DNA of 64,000 nucleotides from Artemia franciscana (Eukaryota; Arthropoda; Branchiopoda; Anostraca; Artemiidae). Within the stretch, counting starts at the first letter, position 1; the number at the start of each line of letters is the position of its first letter. Below are positions 14,462 through 26,577 of this stretch, one piece after another. The notes beneath the pieces are model-generated. The model saw nothing but the letters and a program-made list of their open reading frames with translations. It made no database searches and had not been told where the DNA came from. The position numbers and the translations under genes were made by a program. Location of the stretch: positions 1,141,362-1,205,361 of the forward strand of contig NW_027062618.1 of the NCBI RefSeq assembly GCF_032884065.1. The letters are read 5' to 3'.

Positions 14462-14679
14462 ATGAAATAAATTTTTAGTTTTTTTCCTTTTTTTCTTTTT
14501 AGTTTTTTTTTTTGGTTTTTTCCTTTTTTTAAGCTTTTTTAGTTTTTTTCTTTTTCTTTTTAGTTTTTTTGCAGTTTTTACCTTTTTTAGTTTTTAGTTG
14601 TTTTTTTTTCAGTTTTTTGTAGTTTTTACCTTTTTTTAGTTTTTTTTCTTTTTTTGTTTTTAGTTTTATACCTTTTTTT

Positions 14680-14752
14680 CCCGAACCTGGAACCTCTCGG
14701 ACCTAGAACCTGATATATAACGCTTTACCAACTCAGCTACTTCGGCTTGAAT
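14680..14752 (-). pseudogene. Partial tRNA-like sequence (A box kept, acceptor end lost)
   Basis: The minus strand has GCCGAAG, TAGCTGAGTTGG (A box) and the central region. The 3' acceptor half is lost into T/A-rich repeat after the truncated T-arm. Confidence 0.55.
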
Positions 14753-15040
14753 ACATTTACCTTTTTTAGTTTTTTTATTATTTTTTTTTTAGTTTTCTTT
14801 TTCTCCTTTATTTTTCAGTTTTTTTTCCTTTTTTTAGTTTTTTTTCTTTTTCAGTTTTTTAGTTTTTTATTAGTTTTTAGTTTTTTCCTTTTTAGTTTTT
14901 TTTTAGTTTTTACCTTTTTTTAGTTTTTTTTTAGTTTTTAGTTTTTTACCTTTTTTTTAGTTTTTGTAGTTTTTTAAATATTTTATTTTTATTTTTTTGT
15001 AGTTTTTACCTTTTTTAGTTTTTTTTTCTTTTGTATTAAT

Positions 15041-15120
15041 GCTAAAGCCAAGGTTCGAACCTGGAACCTCTCGGACCTAGAACCTGGAACATAACGCTTT
15101 GCCAACTCAGCTACTTCGGC
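15041..15120 (-). ncRNA. tRNA-like sequence, 80 nt, with A and B boxes
   Basis: The minus strand starts GCCGAAG and ends CTTTAGC, giving a 7-bp acceptor stem with one mismatch and one G-T. TAGCTGAGTTGG matches the pol III A box (TRGCNNAGYNGG), and GGTTCGAACC is a perfect B box inside a good T-arm (stem CCAGG/CTTGG). The D-stem is imperfect, and I could not fold a convincing anticodon stem; the centre holds three AGGTTC/AGGTCC-like repeats. On this strand it is followed by a long A-rich tail of AAAAACTAAAAAAGG-like units. This fits a tRNA-derived SINE-like unit carried by Helitrons, not a working tRNA gene. Confidence 0.6.
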
Positions 15121-15883
15121 TTGAATACATTCGTTTTTGAATTGGTATATCTATCTATATATATAAAAATAAGTTGTCTGTGTGTGTGTGTGTGTCGAGT
15201 GACGTCATGTTTGTGTTATCTCTTTTCGTTATAGATATATATATGTTTTTAACTACGTAAAACTTGCGAATATACAACATTCTTCGATGTCCCAGTGTCT
15301 GTTCATATAAATAGATTGTCAGGTTTACCGACTCTTGAACATGCAACATAAAATTGTCCATGGGAAAAACAATCCGTATTCAGATCTATACCTCATTTTT
15401 CTAATGATTGCCCTTGAGTTTTGTTGATGATGATTGCTAATCGAACATTCCCTGTGTCCCGGTCGTCATTTATATTCCCAGTATCCCGTTCGTCATTTGT
15501 GTCCCAGTGTCCCAGTCTGTAATTTCTCTTTGAGCGTCCCGTTCGTCATTTATATTCCCTGTGTCCCGGTCGTCATTTGTGTCCCGGTGTCCCGGTTTGT
15601 AATTTATCTTTGAGTGTCCCGGTCGTCATTTATATCTCCCAGTCGTTATTTGTGTCCCAGTCTGTAATTTCTCTTTGAGTGTCCCGGTCGTCATTTATAT
15701 TCCCTGTGTCCCGGCTTTTAGTTTTCTTTTTCTCCTTTATTTTTCAGTTTTTTTCCTCTTTTTAGTTTTTTTTTTCTTTTTCAGTTTTTAGTTTTTTTTA
15801 GTTTTTTTTATTAGTTTTTAGTTGTTTTTTCTTCTTTTTTTGTAGTTTTTACCTTTTTTAGTTTTTTCTTCTTTTGCATTAAT

Positions 15884-15963
15884 GCCAAAGTCAAGGTTCA
15901 AACCTGGAGCCTCTCGGACCTAGAACCTGAAGCATAACGCTTTACCAACTCAGCTACTTCGGC
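15884..15963 (-). ncRNA. tRNA-like sequence, 80 nt, second full copy
   Basis: Same unit as 15041-15120. The acceptor ends GCCGAAG and CTTTGGC pair over all 7 positions with one G-T. The A box is identical; the B box is changed to GGTTTGAACC. The A-rich tail again follows on the minus strand, near 15720-15880. Confidence 0.6.
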
Positions 15964-16638
15964 TTGAATACATTCGTTTTGAGCAGCTTCCTCGGGTGTT
16001 GTCATTGTAGGTTCTTCAGTCATTTTACAATTACAAATTTTTCTTTCAACGATCTTCTTACAATTAAAAATTTGTTTTTGAACGATATTCTTAAATCCCT
16101 GTGTCCTGGTCGTCATTTATATTCCCCGTGTCCCGGTCGTCATTTGTGTCCCGGTATCCCAGTCTGTAATTTCTCTTTGCGTGTCCCGGTCGTCATTTAT
16201 ATTCCTTCTGTCCCGGTCGTCATTTGTGTCCCGGTCTGTAATTTCTCTTTGAGTGTTTTTTCTTTTTAGTTTTTTTTTAGTTTTTTACATTTTTTCTTTT
16301 TTCCGTTTTCTTTTTCTTCTTTATTTTTCAGCGTCACTATGAAATACATATCGCCGAACCTTTGTTTTTTTAACTAAAATCTGGTAGGTTCTTCAGTCAT
16401 TTTACAATTAGAAATTTCTCTTTCAACGATCTTCTTACAATTAAAAATTTGTCTTTGAACGATTTTCTTAAATACCTGTGTCCCGGTCGTACATATCGCC
16501 GAACCTTTGTTTTTTTAACTAAAATCTGGTAGGCATTGATGACCTTATCCAAGTCAAAATCCCAAACCCAATCATCATCGCTATCATTTTCAGTTTTGAT
16601 ATGTTTTGACTCTCGCTGTCCAGGTGGATGTTCATCTA

Positions 16639-16800
16639 ACTGCGCGGTTTTGCGTTCTTAGCCGCAAGCCTGTTTTCTTGCGGTTCTTGTGATTCCTCGG
16701 CACGCTTTCTTTTCTTACTTTCTCTATCAGCCGCAATTTTTTTGGCATAGACTCTTTGAGCAGCTTCCTCGGCTGTTGCCATTGTAGGTTCTTCAGTCAT
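16639..16800 (-). pseudogene. Helitron protein N-terminal module, truncated
   Basis: The minus strand encodes MTEEPTMATAEEAAQRVYAK and then charged repeats of the RESKKRKRAEESQ type. It ends after about 50 residues, out of frame with the acidic DSDDDWVWDFDLDKV-like block seen just beyond (16535-16590). The same module occurs at 28100-28431, 28923 onward and 32765-32914, always near the 5' end of a Helitron. I infer it is the N-terminus of the Rep/helicase protein. It is broken here. Confidence 0.65.
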
Positions 16801-17034
16801 TTTACAATTAAACATTTTTCTGTCCACGATCTTCTTACAATTAAAAATTTGTCTTTGAACGATTTTCTTAAATACTTTTAATGACGTCATCGTCATAACC
16901 AACATGACGACAGCTAACTTCATGACGACATGATGACATGCCGTCACTCGACAGACCCACAGACAAACAACTTATTTTTATATTTGTAGATTATATATAT
17001 ATATATATATATAGATTATATATAAATTATAGAT

Positions 17035-17134
<100 letters not shown>

Positions 17135-17439
17135 ATATATATGTATATATATATTTTAGAATCCTGCTTGAAAGGTTGACTATAATGATGGGAGAGCTTG
17201 CCTTGTCAATTTTCAGCCATTTCGCTCCTTACTTCAGTTTTTTTTTTTTTTTTAAAGGCTTTAAGTTGCAGATCTTGAGCTAGCAACAAAGTTTTTTTTC
17301 AGACCAAGAAAGAACTCTAGATTTTACTGCTTTATAAGTAGTTTGAAGTTCTGTTCCAGTTTTGCCAAGACGCTACTTGCTTCAGAGGAGTCCTAGGTGA
17401 AGGAAATTGCCGGCAAAATCCACTAAAGCATACAAATCA

Positions 17440-17640
17440 CCTTTGGAAATTGGCTACGAAAGCACCTGTTGCTGCTTCCGAAAGAACATTTAGTAAACTC
17501 TGGTTGGTTAAAATTTGTTTAGAACCGCCATTGTTGATTCTTGATTAGATTCCCTCATGTTGTTGCCGAATGAGCAAGACCTCACTAATGCCATTGACTG
17601 AAACAAGATTGTCCAGTGGTGGTCTCCTTTGAAGAATAGG
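17440..17640 (+). pseudogene. hAT transposase relic, C-terminal dimerisation region
   Basis: Reads APVAASERTFSKLWLVK (about 17464-17514), the classic hAT C-terminal block ('AxASxERxFSxLxLIK'). After frame changes come LDSLMLLPNEQDLTNAID and WWSPLKNR. It has stops and frameshifts. Order and strand match the N-terminal relic that ends at 13852, so the two are most simply one element split by Helitron H1. Part of the catalytic region between them is missing or decayed (17160-17440). Confidence 0.7.
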
Positions 17641-17745
17641 TCAAATAATACAAACGAAGAAGAGGTCAAATAATACAAATCAAGAAGAGGTCAAATAATA
17701 CAAATGAAGAAGAGGTAAAATAATATAAATGAAGAAGAGGTCAAT
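17634..17745 (+). repeat. Short tandem repeat, about 26-bp unit, 4-5 copies
   Basis: Units of the form 'gaagaggtcaaataatacaa' repeat four to five times with small changes, directly after the hAT C-terminal block. Confidence 0.85.
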
Positions 17746-17829
17746 GCAAATATAGCTGTTCTTAGTTCCGTATTTAAATATAAGGTATTCCATGCTAGTT
17801 TCTTGTTTGTTTCCGTAGATAAGTATAAG

Positions 17830-18165
17830 CAGAGGCGCCATTTGGGGGGGGGGGAGGGGGGGTCAGGGGTGGGCAAATGCCCACCCAAGATTTTCCAGGG
17901 GGGCCCAAGCTTCCACCGCAAAGGGCCCTTTTCCGGCCATAATTATCCATTATGTCCAACATAATCCATTCTGTTCAAATGATTTGAACTAATTGTGCAC
18001 GCCTATTAGCCAAAGAGCGTAATTACCTGACGACCCTTGGAGTAATTACGCTATTTGCTATTTATCATTGTAAACTTTGAAAGTAGGTTAGATTCATAAT
18101 AAAAGTCTCAGTTTCTGTCAAATGCCCCATGCCCACCACAAGATTTGGCCCAAATGGCGCCTCTG
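17830..18165. mobile_element. hAT-type MITE, 336 bp, with 8-bp target duplication
   Basis: The terminal inverted repeats are CAGAGGCGCCATTTGGG at the left and its exact complement at the right. Flanks are AGTATAAG (17822-17829) and AGTATAAA (18166-18173), an 8-bp duplication with one mismatch, as made by hAT transposases. There is no coding sequence; the left arm holds a long G-run. Confidence 0.85.
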
Positions 18166-18214
18166 AGTATAAATAAAAAGTATTAATATATAATAGATTT
18201 TCCCGAGTTGTACA

Positions 18215-18556
18215 CTGTGATCCAAGAGTCGTTCAAATGAGGGGATCTTACCTGCTGACCAATGGTTTACGTTGCGCAGGTACCGATATCCTGATTTAAT
18301 ACCTTCGGCCGGGAGTGCAATGCGTGGTTGGGGAGAGACCATCCGACGCTTCCTGTGTTTTTTCCTCTAGATTTTTCCAGGCACTCATTTACAACTGACT
18401 TGACTCTGGCTAGGCTTACAAAGTCACACAATTGACCCTGTTCCAAACCAAAATAACCAACGACACCAGGACTCTAACCCCTGACCTCGGGATTTTAAAC
18501 CTTGAGGGCTAACTATTCTGCTAGCACGGCTCAGGCTAGGACGGCTCTCCCGTAAG
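18215..18556 (-). repeat. tRNA-derived SINE
   Basis: The minus strand begins with a tRNA-like head: GCCGTGCTAGCAGAATAGTT (A-box-like), then GGTTAGAGTCC (B-box-like) about 45 nt later. A body shared with 2876-3050 follows (CCTGGAAAAATCTAG, GGAAGCGTCGGATGGT, CACGCATTGCACTCCC). The head is too degenerate for a working tRNA. Ends are approximate because no target duplication was identified. Confidence 0.6.
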
Positions 18557-18559
18557 GAT

Positions 18560-20430
18560 GAGTGTTGGGGGGGGGGGAGATTTTTCGTAAAGCATCTCTT
18601 TCTGTAGAGGTGGGCATGGTTCACTACACCGGTACTTGGCATACCACACTCTTTCCAAATATGAAATCAAAATTATGAGTTGACACACGACTTGGCGAGC
18701 TCCGGAATAACAGTAGTATTTAAAAAAAAGTTGAGTTCATTCACATTAATAGAATTTCTACCTGTTGGTGTTCAGAATAGCTTCTGGTTTAACTCCCATC
18801 CTCTCCCTCTCCCTTTAACCCTCTCCCATCCTCTGTACGTGTACGTCTAGTTAATTCAAACGAATGTGAAATGGAAATGGCACGCAGCGTATTTTTAAAA
18901 ATTCAGGGAGGGGTATTTTTTTTCAATGAAAACATGAAAAGACAAGGTTAAATTACAAATACGGAATAATTTCTATCCGTAATAAATACGGATGCCTTTT
19001 CTATCTTCTAAGTAGCGGAAATGTTCTTGAACAGTATTTTCTCGAACAGAAGGTATAACAACCTCAATGATTCCAATAAGTGAGTTTTACTGCTCCCTGT
19101 AATTTATAGCGTCATTCTCATGACAGAGAGGTTGCATTACAGTGTGGTTCGACAGAGATAGCCTTTTAATTAGGAATTTACTAGTTTTTTTTTTCTACAT
19201 TTTTTTAAACATGTTTTTAGGAGTTTTTTTTGTAGTTCGTAGTTGGTGCAGAAATTGTTAGCAATAGTAGTAGCAACAGTAGCTGCTACTTTTGTTACAA
19301 CATTTGTCAGCGATAGTGGTAGCAGCAGTTTAAAAGTTCTTTAAGAGTAATGGTATTATTACTGCTACCATTTACTTAAAGAGTTTAAAGTGCTTAAATT
19401 AAATTAAATTTTAATTTATTAAAATTAATTAAATTTAATAATTAATTTTAATAGTTATTTGGATATTAAAAAAAAACTTTTTTTATTTTTAATTTTTTAA
19501 ATTAATATTAATTTTAATAATTAATTGATTAATTAAAATAAATTAGCTTAAATTAAATTCAAGAGTTGAAATTAAAAAGTAGTGATAAATTAAAGAGTAG
19601 TGATAGCATTACTCTTAAAGAGTAATGGTCAGCGATAGTGGTAGCAGCAGTTTAAGAGTTTTCAGAACTTTAAGAGTTCTGTAGAGTTTCAGTACCTTAG
19701 GAGTTCTTGAGAATGGTTTCTCGGAATTTTTATTTAATTTCCCGTGAGCTTTGTGGGTATTATATTTCTTTCTTTTAAGTGAGTATTATACCTTTTCTTT
19801 CTTTTAAGTGAGTATTTGACCATGAGAGTCAAACAGGGCCTTAAAATTTCCCGTAAAAAGACGTAGTTCCTGCTTGTTGTGAAATAAAATATCAGTCTTT
19901 TATGATTATAATCTGCTTTGACAGGGAGCCATGCAATGGCTCCACAGATGGATTACAACGGAACTAAGAGTTCCCATTTTTTTATTGTAGCTCCTTGTAG
20001 TTAGCTGTAAATATGTTGTAAATTAGTAAATTTGTACTAGTAATAAGTTTGGCTTTAAGTACGTGTAGTATAAAAGTAAAGTTATAACAAATTTTAATGC
20101 AATTTAAAAGCATATTTAAATATATTTAATATTAAATAAACATTAAATGGTAATTATAAACAATGATTGTAAAATGTATAAGAAAATACTCCATTAACCA
20201 GAAATAATAAGCCAAAAACAGGTTTTGGAGGCTGTCATGGCAACTTTAGAATTGTTTCCCTGAATTACTTTCTGGGAAAGTAATTCTGGGAAAGCATTAC
20301 TTTCTCAAAATTACCAGAATTAGTTTAATTTTTCATGGCTTACATGGATATAACATTGTTTGAATCTGGTTTAAGTACTAAATTTTGTGTATATTTTGCC
20401 CTCGAAGGTTGGATTGGGTCGTGGTATTTC
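18560..20430. other. AT-rich stretch without recognised gene
   Basis: Contains a G-run (18567-18577), AATTAAATT-rich sequence (19385-19560) and a short direct repeat 'tcagcgatagtggtagcagc' (near 19309 and 19628). No convincing exon, RNA gene or element end was seen. Confidence 0.5.
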
Positions 20431-20436
20431 TTTCAA

Positions 20437-22090
20437 ACAGTTCGTAGTAACGAACTGTAGTAAGGAGCGACCCGACTCAATAGTAACCGAAACTCTAAAA
20501 AACGGAATTCTTATAACAATAGCTACATCAAAAGAATCGCATTTTAATGCTGATTTTAAATATATAAGTTTCATTAAGTTTAGACTTACCTGTCAAAAGT
20601 TACGATCCTGAGAAAATTTGCCTTATTTTAGAAAATAGGCGGAAACACCCCTTAAAAGTAATAGAATCTTAACGAAAATCACACCGTCAGATTCAGTGTA
20701 TCAGAGAACCCTACTGTAGAAGTTTCAAGCTCCTATCTACAAAATGTGGAGTTGTGAATTTTCAAACAGTTCGTGGTAACGAACTGTAGTAAGGAGCGAC
20801 CCGGCTCAATAGTAACCAAAACTCAAAAAAATGGAATTTTGATACCAATAGCTACATCAAAAGAATCGCATTTTAATGCTGATTTTAAATGTATAAGTTT
20901 CATCAAGTTTAGTCTTACCCATCAAAAGTTAAGAGCCTGTGAAAATTTGCCTTATTTTGCATAGTTTCCACGTGTAGTTGGTGGCCAAGATATTACAACC
21001 TAAGATTCTTGTGATATTTGTCACCGGAGTATCAAACAGTTCGTGGTAACGAACTGTAGTAAGGAGCGACCCGGCTCAATAGTAACCGAAACTCTAAAAA
21101 ATGGAATTTTGATACCAATAGTTAAATCAAAAGAATCGCAATTTAATGCTGATTTTAAATATACAAGTTTCATCAAGATCAGTCAAAAGTTACAAGTCCC
21201 ATCAAAAGTTACGAGCCTGAGAAAATTTGCCTTATTTTAGAAAATAGGGGGAAACACCCCCTAAAAGTCATAGAAATATAACAAATGTTTCAAGCTCCTA
21301 TCTAAGAAAATGCGGAATTTTGTACTCATTGCCAGAAGGCAGATCACGGATCCGTGTTTATTTGTTTGTTTGTTTTTTTTCCCCAGGGGTGATCGTATTT
21401 ACCCAGTGGTCCTAGAATGTTGCAAGAGGGCTCATTCTAACGGAAATGAGAAGTTCTAGTGCCCTTTCTAAGTGACCAAAAAATTGAAGGGCACCTAGGC
21501 CCCCTCCCACGCTAATTATTTCCCAGAGTCAACGGATCAAAATTCTGAGATAGCCATTTTATTCAGCGTAGTCGATAAACCTTACAACTATGTCTTTGAG
21601 GACGACTCCATGAAGGGAGCGCAGGATTTTCTAGCATTATTAAAAAAAACAATGAACAAATAAATATGAAAAAGTTTTTTCAGCTAGAAGTAAGGAGCAG
21701 CATTAAAACTTAAAACGAACAGAAATTATTACCCATATGAGGGGCTCACCTCCTCCTAATACCTCGTTCTTTACGCTAAGGTATATTCTACCGTTATATA
21801 GCCGTATATAGCCGTTTTTTCTACGGCTATTGTGATTCAGGAGTCATTCTTAATGAATTGGGACAAAATTTAAGCTTTAGTGTAAAGAGCGAGGTACTGA
21901 CGAGGAGGTGAACCCCTCATATGTGTAATAAAAACTTGAGAATACAAAAGTTCGTTACGCAAGATAATTTATAAGTTACGTATATCTTTTACTAATAAAA
22001 ACTTTCGTAAAAAATTAAGAGTTCTAGTTGGCATTTTAAGTAAAGGAAACTGCTACGTCTAGTGCCTTTTCTAAATAAAAAACATAGTTT
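20437..22090 (+). repeat. Hairpin-headed dispersed repeat: two short copies then one long copy
   Basis: Heads at 20437, 20762 and 21034 each start CAAACAGTTCGT, followed by a self-complementary stem (ACAGTTCGT, loop GGTA or AGTA, ACGAACTGT) and 'agtaaggagcgacccg'. The third copy is longest and runs through 'gagggctcattctaacgg', 'gagatagccattttattcag', 'agtaaggagcagcattaaaa' and the opposed 'cctcgttctttacgctaag' / 'tagtgtaaagagcgaggt' arms, to about 22090. No ORF of a known family spans it, so I infer a non-autonomous element of unknown class. Other copies lie at 6240, 36580, 39300, 48542 (minus), 58080 and 59068. Confidence 0.75.
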
Positions 22091-22104
22091 TAAAAATGGA
22101 GTCA

Positions 22105-22200
22105 CCTTCTACAAAAAAACTGCATTTTCATGTACAAGCTTGATAAATGAAGTCATGGTCGTAGGTTGTAACCATATATGACGTAATGAGTGAATGTAAT
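22105..22200 (+). repeat. Direct repeat, second copy at 23655-23745
   Basis: Both copies contain 'aagcttgat.aatga.gtcat', 'gtaggttgtaaccatatatg' / 'gtaggcttttaccatatatg', and 'aagtgaatgtaa' or 'gagtgaatgtaa'. They flank Helitron H2 at some distance. This may be a segmental duplication or a further dispersed repeat. Confidence 0.6.
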
Positions 22201-22569
22201 ATTTAAAAACCATTAGGAGAACAAACCATTATATTGGACTTAGTTAGCTGCCTGATTCTTTGAAATTTGTCTCTTACTATTCTGAAGAAGTAAAGTCGTA
22301 GCCTTTTTCCGTGTGTAATCTGGTATATACCAAGGCAGAGTCTTAAAGGTAAATTTGTGGTCAAATTTTTGTGAAAAAGGGAAAAAATTAAAAAGTTTCT
22401 TGTTTGAAGAAGTCTACATATTAAAGAACGAACTGTAGCCAACAGTAATCAAAGTATTTAAATAAATAATTATATACCTGATGATAGAGTACACGCTTAT
22501 TATTTGACAAGATAATTTACGAAAAATATCTTTTGAAAATTTATTTTCCCAGTTGATTATATTAAAGAA

Positions 22570-22823
22570 CTAGCTGTTGGGGTGGCGCTTCGCGCCACTC
22601 CAAAACCTAGTTGGTGGGGCGCTTCGCGCCCCCCCCAAGCCCCCCCGCGTGCGTAAGTTGTTACGCGCCATTGTAGTTGTGTCCCTGTGTCCCACCTGTG
22701 AATAGAGATTCGCGCCACCCCAACACCTAGTTGGTGGGGCGCTTCGCGCCCCCCCCAAGCCCCCCCGCGTGCGTAAGTTGTTACGCGCCATTGTAGTTGT
22801 GTCCCTGTGTCCCACCTGTGAAT

Positions 22824-22828
<5 letters not shown>
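22570..22828 (-). repeat. Triple hairpin-CTAG terminator with 120-bp tandem duplication
   Basis: CTAG occurs at 22570, 22607 and 22727, each with a GC-rich hairpin just inside it (GGTGGCG...CGCCAC or GGGGCGC...GCGCCCC arms). Units starting at about 22589 and 22709 are nearly identical over 120 bp. Hairpin followed by CTRR is the transposition-end signal of Helitrons. Confidence 0.8.
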
Positions 22829-22912
<84 letters not shown>

Positions 22913-23462
22913 TTTAACTACGTAAAACATGCGAATATACAATATTCTTCGCTGTCCCATTGTCTGTGCATATAAATAGATTGTCAGGTTTACTGACTCT
23001 TGAACATGCAACATATAATAGTCCATGGGAAAACAATCCGTATTCAGATCTATACATAATTATTCTAATGATGTGTCCCTGTGTCCCGGTCGTCATTTAT
23101 ATTCCCTTGTCCCGGTCGTCATTTGTGTCCCGGTGTCCCAGTTTGTAATTTCTCTTTGAGTGTCCCGGTCGTCATTTATATTCCCTGTGTCCCGGTCGTC
23201 ATTTGTGTCCCGATGCCCGGTCTGTAGTTTCTATTCGAACAATCCCTGTGTCCCGGTCGTCATTTATATATCCCGCCTGTGCCCCCGGCGTCCCCGTTGT
23301 AGTTGTGTCCCGGTCGTCATTTATATTCCCTGTGTCCCGGTCGTGATTTGTGTCCGGGTGTCCCAGTCTGTAATTGTTCTTTGAGGTTCCCGGTCATCAT
23401 TTATATTCCCTGTGTCCCGGTCGTCATTTGTGTCCCGGTATGTAATTTCATCAGTTGACAAA

Positions 23463-23575
23463 CATGACGTCAGTCGAGAAACAACTTCATGGCGCATACA
23501 GCTCAATCCTTATAATGACGTCAGTCGACAAACATGACGTCAGTCGACACACAAACATGACGTCACTCGACAGAC
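23463..23575 (-). promoter_or_regulatory. TGACGTCA array at Helitron 5' end
   Basis: The phrase ACATGACGTCAGTCGACA is repeated with small changes, giving four TGACGTCA palindromes plus related ACGTCA sites within about 110 bp of the 5' end. TGACGTCA is the CRE/ATF consensus in animals. Whether it drives transcription or binds the Helitron's own protein is unknown. A similar array lies at 25866-25975. Confidence 0.55.
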
Positions 23576-23781
23576 ACACACACACACAGACAACTTATTT
23601 ATATATATATATGCAATTAAAAAGAAAATATTTTTTAAATAGAATCAATTTTAAAATAAACTGCACTTTTACGAGTAAGCTTGATGAATGATGTCATAAT
23701 CGTAGGCTTTTACCATATATGACATAATAAGTGAATGTAAGATTAATACACGTTTATCTTTCCACAAAATGATATAAGAAA

Positions 23782-25045
<1,264 letters not shown>

Positions 25046-25053
25046 TATAAAAA

Positions 25054-26004
<951 letters not shown>

Positions 26005-26013
26005 ATATAAAAA

Positions 26014-26560
26014 CTAGCTGTTGGGGTGGCGCTTCGCGCCACCCCAACACCTAGCTGGAGGGGCGCTTCGCGCCCCCCCAAGCCCCCCCGCGCGCGTAAG
26101 TCGTTACGCGCCATATTAGTTACGCGCCATTGTAGTTGTGTCCCTGTGTCCCACCTGTGAATATAGATAGATTTATATATGTGTTTCAAACTACGTAAAA
26201 ATTGCGAATATACAACATTTTTGGCTTTCCCACTACTGGGAGCTTTCCGTTTCCAATTGCCAGCAATTGATCTGAAAATGTTTGACCAGAGTCATCGTTT
26301 TGCAATCGGACACGCATATTTGTAGTTAATTTTAATATTTTTACGTGTGCCCATAAATTAGAATTTTTCAGGCAAGCATTCATTTCGTCTGCAGGAGTTA
26401 AACTACGTAAAAATTGCGAATATACAACATTCTTGGCTTTCCCATTGTCTGTGCATATACAAAGCCGTATGTACTAATAATGACGTCATATGCAAACGCT
26501 CTTTTTACAAACAAACAAACATGCATACACACAACTCGTTTTTATATAGATAGATAGATA
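26014..26560 (-). mobile_element. Short Helitron copy H5 carrying a helicase fragment
   Basis: The 3' CTAGs are at 26014 and 26051, each with a GC-rich hairpin. The 5' end is near 26546-26560 (complement reads TATAAAAACGAGTTGTGTGT). Compared with the 305-bp related unit at 29806-30115, it has an extra 26228-26395 segment that encodes an internal helicase piece on the minus strand (NLWAHVKILKLTTNMRVRLQ). Near-identical 'gtaaaaattgcgaatataca' sequence flanks that segment on both sides (about 26193 and 26405). Confidence 0.7.
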
Positions 26561-26577
26561 GATAGATAAAATACAAA

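Larger units (their letters stand above)
14069..16992 (-). mobile_element. Helitron copy H1 (composite, non-autonomous), inserted in the hAT relic
   Basis: On the minus strand the 3' end is ...CAGCTAG (CTAG at 14069-14072), followed by T as expected for A|T insertion. The 5' end lies near 16992, where the minus strand reads 'aaaaataagttgtttgtctg', as in other copies. Inside, from the 5' end: an N-terminal protein module (16639-16800), GTCCCGGTCGTCATTT minisatellite, tRNA-like sequences with A-rich tails, and the end of the helicase gene (about 15235-15430). An extra 5' end in plus orientation (15146-15225) sits head-on to the minus-strand helicase tail, so this is a composite of at least two copies. 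There is no Rep domain and no intact helicase. Confidence 0.75.
22570..23612 (-). mobile_element. Helitron copy H2 with tandem 3' termini
   Basis: The minus-strand 3' end is a hairpin (arms TTGGGGTGGCG... and its complement) plus CTAG at 22570-22573. Two further hairpin-CTAG units lie inside (CTAG at 22607 and 22727) because a 120-bp terminal unit is tandemly duplicated almost without change. Going inward: (TA)n (22829-22908), the helicase C-terminal coding end (22914-23065), minisatellite (23080-23450), a TGACGTCA-rich zone (23463-23572) and the 5' end 'aaataagttgtctgtgtgtg' (complement of 23578-23600). Non-autonomous. Confidence 0.8.

Noticed and set aside
15041-15120. Functional tRNA gene
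   Set aside because: Acceptor and T-arms are good, but no anticodon stem can be formed and the unit is repeated within Helitrons with A-rich tails.
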